Origin: Pseudoneurospora amorphoporcata
Taxonomy: Eukaryota; Ascomycota; Sordariomycetes; Sordariales; Sordariaceae
Reading direction: 5' to 3'
Assembly: GCA_033297205.1 (NCBI GenBank)
Contig: MU859489.1
Location: 1 to 13,187, forward strand
DNA: 13,187 nt
The stretch's first letter is position 1; the number at the start of each line of letters is the position of its first letter. The notes under the pieces were generated by a model. That model had not been told where the DNA came from, made no database searches, and was given only the letters and a program-made list of their open reading frames with translations. Below are positions 7,426 through 13,187 of the stretch, one piece after another. Both the position numbers and the translations under genes were made by a program.

Positions 7426-7654
7426 ACGGTCTTGTTAATCAGAGGCTGTCTGAAATAAGGATAGAATTTATAGAGAGTTGGTAAAGACCAAGCAGACTAG
7501 GAAATAATAAAGATTATCTTATGTAACGGCCATGAGTTAGGCGATGTTGAGGGGAGCGTATATAGATTTATATACTTGCGTTAAAGGTTGAGAAACTTGG
7601 TCGATTGGTGGTCAACGACGATAAAAGAGAAAGAAGGAAGTAATGAACGGGATA
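7426..7654 (-). promoter_or_regulatory. upstream region of the Zn2Cys6 gene
   Basis: No gene is seen. On the minus strand a pyrimidine-rich tract (about 7650-7630) is followed by TATATAAA (7574-7567), about 140 bp before the ATG, and by TTATTTCAG near 7445. The last could be a 5'-leader intron acceptor. All assignments are inference. Confidence 0.35.
7567..7574 (-). promoter_or_regulatory. possible TATA box
   Basis: TATATAAA on the minus strand, about 142 bp upstream of the Zn2Cys6 start codon, a usual distance for fungal genes. Confidence 0.3.
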
Positions 7655-7738
7655 GAATGCAGGAGTGGAGTCCTTGAAGGTCAGCTGAGTCCACTACGGT
7701 TTCAAACAACGCGCCGTCCTACCTACTATTTACAGAAC
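7655..7738 (+). repeat. dispersed repeat, copy B
   Basis: It shares with copy A the order GAATGCAGGAGTGGAG, GGTCAGCTGAGTCCACT, CGGTTTCAAACAACG and CGCCGTCC. It has the same orientation as copy A, so A and B bracket the JmjC and Zn2Cys6 genes. Confidence 0.75.
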
Positions 7739-7867
7739 AACCTGTGAGAAGATTCTGGGCGTTTGCTGCACAGACCGCTAGTCCTTTGCCCTGCAGGCAC
7801 CCTCTTTGACAGCGGTTCTGGCTCTTCCCAGAATCCCCTCCTTTGCAGACCTTCCTCCTCTTTGTAT

Positions 7868-7889
7868 CGCCAGCTCTATATAGCTGGCG
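7868..7889. repeat. palindrome centred on a TATA-like motif
   Basis: CGCCAGCT and AGCTGGCG form perfect 8-base arms around CTATAT. Downstream sequence (to about 7980) is CT/AT-rich and leader-like, but no convincing ORF follows. It may be a promoter relic. Confidence 0.6.
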
Positions 7890-8008
7890 ATCCCTTCCAG
7901 CCTCAGTCAGCTGGATCCCTCAATCAACATCATTCCCATCATTTCGTGATCCATCTCATACAACCTCTTCTTGTACAACCTAGTTTGTTATCGTCTCAAT
8001 AAGAGAGC

Positions 8009-8098
8009 AAGGGATGAATGCAAGAGTGGAGTCACAAAAGGTCGATTGAGCCCACTCTGGTTTTCAAAAACGCGCCATCCCACCCACCACTTGCAGGG
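8009..8098 (+). repeat. dispersed repeat, copy C
   Basis: It is very close to copy E, sharing GAATGCAAGAGTGGAGTCA and TCGATTGAGCCCACTC. With the inverted copy D it makes a foldback of about 170 bp. Confidence 0.8.
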
Positions 8099-8103
8099 AT
8101 CGG

Positions 8104-8182
8104 TTCTGCAGATGGTGGGTATGACGGCCCGTTCTGAAAACCGGAGTGGGCCTAGCCGACCACTAAGGACTCTACTCTTGTT
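8104..8182 (-). repeat. dispersed repeat, copy D (inverted)
   Basis: Its reverse complement carries AAGAGTAGAGTCCTTAGTGG, GGCCCACTCCGGTTTTC and GGGCCGTCATACCCACCA, matching copies A-C. It is separated from copy C by only about 5 bp. Confidence 0.8.
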
Positions 8183-8230
8183 ATTATCCCTACCTTCTAT
8201 CGGTGCAGCTTTCCATTTGTGATGATCCTA

Positions 8231-8328
8231 AAAGAGCAGAGGACGAATGCAAGAGTGGAGTCATAAGAAGTCGATTGAGCCCACTCCGGTTTTCACAATC
8301 ACGCCGTCCTACCCACCACCTGCAAAAG
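8231..8328 (+). repeat. dispersed repeat, copy E
   Basis: It matches copy C from AAGAGCAGAGGACGAATG through CCCACCACCTGCA, with few differences, and has the same orientation as A, B and C. Confidence 0.8.
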
Positions 8329-8827
8329 AACGCCCCTTGTATTACTTGAGGTGAGACCCAAAATGCCGCAATTTCCAACCAATCCCCGTCGATCACTACC
8401 TCCTCTGTACTCGGAGTGTTTGTCGTCGAGCTTCTTGGTTGTTGACGGACAAGATACACAGCTTATATGTATTGTGGGTAAGGAATTTGAAAGAGAGGAG
8501 AGGGTTCCTCGTTCTTGGGAAGTGGGATTGAGGGAAAGAAAAGGGAACTGGGCGGCCGGGGGAGGAGCCCAGGGGGGTACGGGATACGAGTCCGGCTGGG
8601 AGACCCCAAACTGCAGACTGCCTTTGGGTAGCCTTGAGCTGTCCACTGACCGGCTACAGGCATGCGGGAACAGGGACAGGAGGAGCAGTCAATCCTGGTG
8701 CTAAGGATAGGGCTGGATAGATAGCGCTGCATATAGCGGTAGAAAATCTTCTATCTCGTTCTATCGTACCTGGTGAAAACGCTCTTTACGCCGCCGTCGC
8801 CGATATGCAAAAGACCCATGTTACGGA
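8329..8827. other. gene-free stretch with a G-rich segment
   Basis: No gene is convincing: open frames on both strands here lack family features. It contains the G-run cluster at 8543-8583. From about 8760 a short plus-strand open stretch (IVPGENALYAAVADMQKTH) may be the decayed upstream part of the Tcp11-like fragment. Confidence 0.4.
8543..8583 (+). other. candidate G-quadruplex
   Basis: Five runs of at least three G (8543, 8550, 8558-8562, 8572-8577 and 8581) are separated by loops of 3-9 bases. Confidence 0.4.
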
Positions 8828-8970
8828 TTGAACGTGGAGCTTTTGATGCAGCAGTTTCACCGTGGTATTGCGGATTTGGAGAAGTTGGCGGCCTGGTAAT
8901 CCGGCGTTCTCAAGCTATACTGCGCACCGATGCGCGATGAGTGGGTAGACGAGTTCCCTTCTATTAATAT
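8828..8970 (+). pseudogene. Tcp11/SOK1-like fragment
   Basis: The plus frame from 8828 reads LNVELLMQQFHRGIADLEKL, then AAW, an in-frame TAA (8897-8899), and GVLKLYCAPMRDEWVDEF. The LK-x-(H/Y)CAPMRDEWV stretch is the signature of the T-complex-11 (Tcp11/Sok1) family. The preceding LxVELLxQQ segment fits the same region. The stop, the frame change upstream and the lack of any continuation after about 8965, where a repeat takes over at 8986, show a truncated, dead fragment. Family members are linked to cAMP/PKA signalling; no function is expected here. Confidence 0.55.
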
Positions 8971-8985
8971 TTATTCTATTGTTAG

Positions 8986-9197
8986 TGTTACGGCGCTGGC
9001 GGACCACTATACCCCTAAGCTATGTTCCAAAAGGATAGGTAATGTGACGGCCGACGCGATACGGAACTACGTGCGGTTCGAAACAACTATATAAGACCAC
9101 TTGAGTACTGAATCTTCCAGCTTCGATTACTTGTATCCTTTTGCGAGGACACAGGCTGGTTAGTGTAGTGGTCTGCCACCGCTGTGACAGGTAACAC
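8986..9197 (+). repeat. LTR-like element, upstream copy
   Basis: It begins TGTTAC and ends GTAACA. The arms also pair internally: 8995-9012 with 9163-9180 (15/18) and CAAAAGGATA (9028-9037) with TATCCTTTTG (9134-9143). The part from TGTGACGGC (9043) through CAACTATATAAGACCA and TGTATCCTTTTG (9143) recurs at 11257-11357 with identical spacing. A solo LTR, or an MITE with long inverted ends, both fit. No matching 5-bp target duplication was found. Confidence 0.55.
9088..9094 (+). promoter_or_regulatory. possible TATA box inside the LTR-like repeat
   Basis: TATATAA, about 265 bp upstream of the ATG at 9356, is conserved in the second copy (11302-11308). It could serve as the promoter of the downstream gene, which would then be LTR-driven. 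Confidence 0.35.
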
Positions 9198-9355
9198 AAA
9201 CTTCCTACTCTACCTAATTTTCAATCGAGTCATTGCACGTGATTCGAGTCGCTTTCCGAGGCCCGTGCATGATCTGCCACGTATGCGGCTCTTACTTCAC
9301 CCCGCTTATTCAACATTAACCCTTTGGTCGTACATCGTTTTCCACATCCGACAAC

Positions 9356-11176
9356 ATGCAAACTTCTAGCCCCTCAATTCATTCTGTACAATATTCGTGC
9401 TATTGTAGTAACTCTTACCAACATAGTTTTTCGTTACTACGTCATACGCGATCCTGCCCAGCTTGTCAGGACGCTGGCAAGGAGCTGCTACGTTTGATGA
9501 CATGCTTGCCTGAGAGAGGTATAGATGGCGATCTCCTGCACCAGGGTTTTTCCTTCTCCGAGCTTTTGTCTGAGGATGGGAGTAACATTAAGGAACATGT
9601 TTTCTCATACTTGCACATCCCAAATGAGGAAGTGTTGGATTCGCTCTTGGAGAAGCTCGTCACCCAAACCAAGACCCAAAACAGGACCACAGCTATTAAA
9701 GCTACGCCGAAGTCGACACCTATTGTTGCGAATCAATTTCGGTGGTCGAACCATAATATTGAGCTCAACCAGACATCGAGAGACGTGATCCACCGAGATT
9801 TGATCGACACTTCCTGTCTGCGTACATATGAACTGAAAGCCCTTCTCTTTATTGCTCATACGTACCCAACTGATAAGTCCAAAGAAGAGTATGTATTGGA
9901 TTTCCTTTCCTAACGAGTTTTTATTCTCTGTACTAATTTATAATCCAGTTTTCTATGGCGTGGCCGATCGTACTATTACCTGGTCCAACATTTTATAGAG
10001 GCTCACGCTTCGAAGAAATATCTTTTCGATCAATGCAGCAAGACGAACATCCACTATATTATCGGGGTTTGCCTAGCAGCGTCGAACTTCGGCAATATAG
10101 TAACTAAGCTCGAACTCGTTCACCTCGCCGAAGAACTAGCGTCTAAATACGAAGCGTCGGAATTTTGGACGATCAATATCCAACTAAGGAAAATCGAACT
10201 CGATATAATCAAGGGCAACATACCCAAATTACCGCCGCCGCCGAAGAACAAGAGACAATTTGCAGAATTCGTCATTCTATCGTCACAAGCCTTCATAGAG
10301 CAGGGAAAATTAGACGAAGCGGAAAAGCAGCTAGAGTCTCTACTATGGCCCGTTCATGCCACTCAACCTTCCCAAACGGACTTCAAGATAAATTACCTCA
10401 AGGGGAAACTGCACCGGTTTCAAGGAAAGTTTGAAGCCGCGTTAGCCCTCCTTCAACCGATTGCTCTCCAAAAAAACGGTTGGACGACGTCGACGTTTCG
10501 AAGCTGCATTCAGCTTTTATCCGTTTATTCGGAACTCGGTTACTATGAAGACGCTAAATCACTCTTACCCCTTATACCGGTGAGGACGGATGTACAATCT
10601 CGCATCCTCAGAGTGGCATACGCAGAATTATGGTTAGCTCAAACCTTAGATTCTTTTTTACAAGATCAAGAAGATTTTGAAAAGAAGCGATTGACATATG
10701 ACGAAGCTGCGGAAGCAATTTTTGCTCCTCTTTTCAAAGAATACAGACGCTTGGAAGGCGATACGGACAAGCCTAAGAGGAGGGCTTTCTTCCGTATTAG
10801 GGTCGGCTATGCCATTATCGGTCACATTATTGGAAGACAATCAGCAAATGGCCGTATAGAGGCTATATCTAGGTGGAATGCTGCTTATGCCGCTTCTCGG
10901 GAATGCTTAGTTGATACCGAGGGGTTTGCAGAAGTTTCTTGTTTCTTAGCGATCGCCGATTTGAAGTCCCTTGCGGAGGAGCACAATGACAGAAGATACC
11001 CCAATGAGGCTGAGCATTACACAACACACGTCGAACGCGCACGCAATATTCTTATTGCGAATTCTCAAGCTGGGATTTCCGATTCGTATTACTTTTGTTC
11101 ATTAGGTACAAAATGGAAGAAGATTTTGGATGGGTGGTGGAAAGATCGAAGACGGGAAGTTTTTCATACGGAATGA
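9356..11176 (+). CDS. 586-residue helical-repeat (TPR-like) protein, function unknown
   Basis: Exons 9356-9888 and 9949-11176 join across a 60-nt intron (donor GTATGT, branch TACTAAT, acceptor CCAG) that restores one frame, ending at TGA (11174-11176). The chosen ATG has A at -3. The N-terminus (about residues 10-50) is cysteine-rich (YSCYCSN, SCPAC, LMTC), possibly metal-binding. From about residue 150 the protein is almost wholly helical. Paired segments such as FVILSSQAFIEQGKLDEAEK, KINYLKGKLHRFQGKFEAAL and LLSVYSELGYYEDAKSLL look like tetratricopeptide repeats (about 290-400). A PPPP stretch lies near residue 273. There is no signal peptide or membrane segment. TPR arrays usually bind partner proteins; no partner is evident. 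The gene is bracketed by LTR-like copies but keeps its intron, arguing against a processed retrocopy. The family is not recognised. Confidence 0.8.
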
Positions 11177-11256
11177 TTTCTACTCAATTGTCGGGCGATA
11201 TTGTTTTTAATGGCTCTCTCCTACAGTTCTATTAGAAGAAAAGTAATGCTCCTTAC
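11177..11256. other. 3' flank of the TPR-like gene
   Basis: Short AT-rich spacer, probably the 3' UTR. Nothing else is seen. Confidence 0.3.
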
Positions 11257-11375
11257 TGTGACGGCAGCCTTACAGCTGTGCTTCTTAACTGCCATCGCAA
11301 CTATATAAGACCATTTGAGCGACCGAATTGCTAGCTTCGGTTATTTGTATCCTTTTGGAACATAGCCTAGGGGTA
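11257..11375 (+). repeat. LTR-like element, downstream partial copy
   Basis: It starts TGTGACGGC, and 41 bp later has CAACTATATAAGACCA, exactly the spacing of the upstream copy, then TTGAG, AGCTTCG and TGTATCCTTTTG. Its last 28 bases (11348-11375) match 9010-9037 in inverted orientation with one difference. So the element carries the same sequence at both ends in opposite directions. Confidence 0.6.
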
Positions 11376-11470
11376 CTCACAATCCCGCGGACAATGTGGA
11401 AGAGGAGGCCAAAGCCAACTACTGAAAGCCATGTCCGATACGTTTTGACCTATTTGCCTTTGAACTAACG

Positions 11471-11695
11471 ACAGAAGTAGCCGAAGGCGGAAGAGAAGCT
11501 GAAGCTGAGGGTGGAGGTATAATAGGGGCGGGACTCGGGGTCGAGGGTTTAGAACTTTCATTACAGTACGTTGAGACTGCCCATCCTCCCGTTCGGTTAT
11601 TATACCACCTTCTATAGCTTTCACTATTTCTTATAGAAGAAACGTTCTCAAATCAACTCGCTCCTCACTAATCCTAGTTACTGCGTGAATACCTT
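11471..11695 (-). pseudogene. truncated copy of the middle of the 12772-11835 gene
   Basis: It aligns along its length with 12184-12518 on the same strand, sharing ACAGAAGTAGCCGAAGGCG and ATAGCTTTCACTATTT. It lacks about 100 bp (12275-12380 of the other copy) and has a one-base deletion in the GGGGTCGAGG segment that breaks the frame. It encodes only short pieces such as KAIEGGIITERE and VLNPRP. No start or tail is present, so it is a dead partial duplicate. Confidence 0.7.
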
Positions 11696-11699
11696 ACTG

Positions 11700-11834
11700 A
11701 CGCTTTGTATTACATCCAATACTATAAGTAATAGCGCCTTCTAACCTATACAGTCCTAAAATATATAGGGTAATTCATCAATACATTTATCTGATAGTGT
11801 CCGATTAATCTATTTATTGAAAAATTCCACTCGA
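11700..11834. other. AT-rich spacer
   Basis: No gene is seen. It is rich in TA steps and weak A/T tracts, and is probably the 3' flank of the minus-strand gene, possibly mutated by RIP. Confidence 0.35.
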
Positions 11835-12772
11835 TTATGAACAATTTTCTCCTAGAAGCTTCCAGCTAGGCCTGCTTATACGGCCACTACGTGTAACTTT
11901 TGGGGGTTGGGCCTGTAAATCTCCTCCTAATCTGGCTCCCGTGAGTATTTTACGTACGGCCCGTTTCTGATTAGCCTTCTGTGAAACTTGGTTTTTTGGC
12001 CTTCGGCTTGAGACTTTCCGTCCGTTATTAAAGTCCTTTCTTCCATCGCTTTTTGTACTAGATCTTGCGGGGCGTACAGGAGTATTTTGAGCTTGCATTT
12101 GGTATTCGTAAGCTTGGTGAGCTGGAACATCAAGGACATAGTCCTGTTCCGCGGTTTCAGATTGTGCTTGCTCTGACGGAGCTACAGAAGTAGCCGAAGG
12201 CGAAAGAGAAGCTAAAGCTGAGGGTGGAGGTATAATAGGGGCGGGACTCGGGGATCGAGGGTTTAGAACTTGCAGTGTCTGCCGTGCAATACGAATGACT
12301 GGAAGTTCCTCGCTAACCGCTTCTCTGTAGGGATTTGAACGTGTTGTTCATAGTGTTCAATATTTGCCGTTGATTCCGCTAGTGCAGTATGTTGAGGCTG
12401 CCTACCCTCCCGTTCGGTCATTATACCCCTTCCTATAGCTTTCACTATTTTTTGTAGAAGAAATGTTCTCAAATTAATTCTCTCCTCACTAATCCCGGTT
12501 ACTTCGTGAATATCTTGCTCAAATATATTTTGAATATATTGGATAACGTCGTGGATGACTTTGGCGCATTTTGCCTTGAATTCGGCTTCGCATTCCTCGA
12601 GTGCCACGTCGATGTTGGGCGAATCAATACTAGCCGCTAGATCGATTGGGTCTGCTACGGGAAAGGCAATCGGCTTTGGGTTATTAGGGTCGAATACGGG
12701 AGGACTTGCCGTCTGGGAAATAGAAGGGCTAACCTGTACGGTGGATGTGGATTCGGGTGTCAGTATAACCAT
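11835..12772 (-). pseudogene. unrecognised basic-tailed protein gene with an apparent frameshift
   Basis: From an ATG at 12772 the first frame encodes 169 residues to a TAA at 12265-12263. It has a Ser/Thr/Pro-rich N-terminus and a helical segment (EECEAEFKAKCAKVIHDVIQ through LLQKIVKAIG). A second frame, open from about 12347 to the TAA/TAG ending at 11835, continues naturally: REAVSEELPVIRIARQTLQV, a Pro/Ser/Ala linker, then a very basic tail (SSRRPKNQ, QKANQKRAV) ending TRSGRISRPSWKLLGENCS. The overlap at 12263-12347 implies one frameshift. I found no intron with good borders that bridges it. A TRSGR-type tail occurs in several retroelement and DNA-binding proteins, but no family is assigned. 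If undisrupted, the protein would be about 310 residues. A frameshift sequencing error is also possible. Confidence 0.45.
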
Positions 12773-13046
12773 TATATAGGTTGGTTATGTTAAACTTTGG
12801 AAAAAAAGGTGTAAATATAATAAAATGATTCGTTGTGTAGTTTTTAAGCAGCGCGTTTGAAAGACGAGGAGAACTTTACAAATGGGAGAAAGCAATCTTA
12901 TATTGGCATCAAGCTTGCGGCCATAAGTGCTACACTACAATATAGAATACTAGTACCAAAACGTAATCGTTGAGTTAACGGCTCTATAATTATTAGGGGA
13001 AATACATTAGGTACTAGAAGAAACAACCATTATTGCGCCTAATTAA
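12773..13046. other. gene-free AT-rich stretch
   Basis: Upstream region of the minus-strand gene. No convincing promoter motif, repeat or gene is seen. Confidence 0.4.
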
Positions 13047-13187
13047 TTAAATTGCTACATAAGGCCGAAAGGCTTCGATAATCAGGTAGTAGTGCTTTGG
13101 GGTGTAGTAGCCACCCTCCCCAACTTCAGTTTTCGGAACAGCCTCGTGCTTGGCAGTGGTGGAGCATGGAATTCTGGCTTGGAATCA
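13047..13187 (-). CDS. possible C-terminal end of a minus-strand gene (partial)
   Basis: A minus frame is open from the window edge to a TAA at 13049-13047. It encodes coding-like sequence, including KHEAVPKTEVGEGGYYTPKH and YYLIIEAFRPYVAI, and its GC content rises compared with the AT-rich flank. Only about 46 residues are visible. The family is unknown, and it could be chance. Confidence 0.25.

Noticed and set aside
8351..8732. Overlapping open frames on both strands near the G-rich segment
   Set aside because: They are long only because of GC-rich, stop-poor sequence. They show low complexity, no family motifs and no splice signals.
9155..9250. tRNA-like A box (TTAGTGTAGTGG) and B box (GATTCGAGTC)
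   Set aside because: The boxes are about 85 bp apart, no acceptor or anticodon stem forms, and the A-box part is explained as the inverted arm pairing with 8995-9012. At most a weak SINE-like resemblance.
9184..9369. Plus-strand ORF just before the TPR-like gene
   Set aside because: GTG start, different frame, sits in the repeat end and leader; no splice pair joins it to the gene.
11820..11900. TRSGR tail as proof of a retroelement Gag/Pol protein
   Set aside because: The motif is short and found in unrelated basic proteins. No zinc knuckle, protease or RT is present, so the family was left open.
1..13187. CRISPR array, rRNA genes or a complete autonomous transposon
   Set aside because: No regularly spaced repeat-spacer pattern, no rRNA sequence, and the only transposon protein remnant is the short copia fragment.

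Overview
The window looks like nuclear DNA from a filamentous ascomycete (Pezizomycotina). The evidence is short introns of 48-60 nt with GTAAGT or GTATGT donors, CTAAY branch points and YAG acceptors, a fungal-type Zn(II)2Cys6 regulator, CT-rich leaders, and Ty1/copia and MITE debris. The species cannot be fixed from the sequence. Gene density is low and repeats are many, as in an accessory or subtelomere-like region.

Layout. 1-824 holds the 3' end of an unrecognised gene. 1321-1806 (minus) holds a small, cleanly spliced ORF placed immediately downstream of a Ty1/copia reverse transcriptase scrap. 2152-2757 is a field of degenerate minisatellites ending in a 23-nt poly(A), followed by a 230-bp MITE with TA target duplications (2763-2992). 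3480-5675 (plus) is an intronless KDM4-like JmjC oxygenase gene. It is convergent with a Zn2Cys6 plus AT-hook transcription factor (7425-6040, minus, one intron) that carries a recent in-frame 177-bp tandem duplication. 7655-8330 contains copies of a short dispersed repeat (about 75-95 bp). A further copy lies just before the JmjC gene, so the JmjC/regulator pair sits between two direct copies.

8828-8970 is a broken Tcp11/SOK1-like fragment. 9356-11176 (plus) is a spliced gene for a 586-residue, probably helical-repeat protein. LTR-like repeats of the same orientation lie on both sides of it. 11471-12772 (minus) holds an intact-to-frameshifted gene and a truncated downstream copy of its middle. 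The right edge may contain the 3' end of another minus-strand gene.

The two best-supported proteins, a putative chromatin demethylase and a DNA-binding regulator with an AT-hook, are both nuclear and adjacent. Whether they act together is inference. The main points for follow-up are this repeat-bracketed pair, the expanding internal repeats of the regulator, and the intron-bearing gene bracketed by LTR-like sequences.
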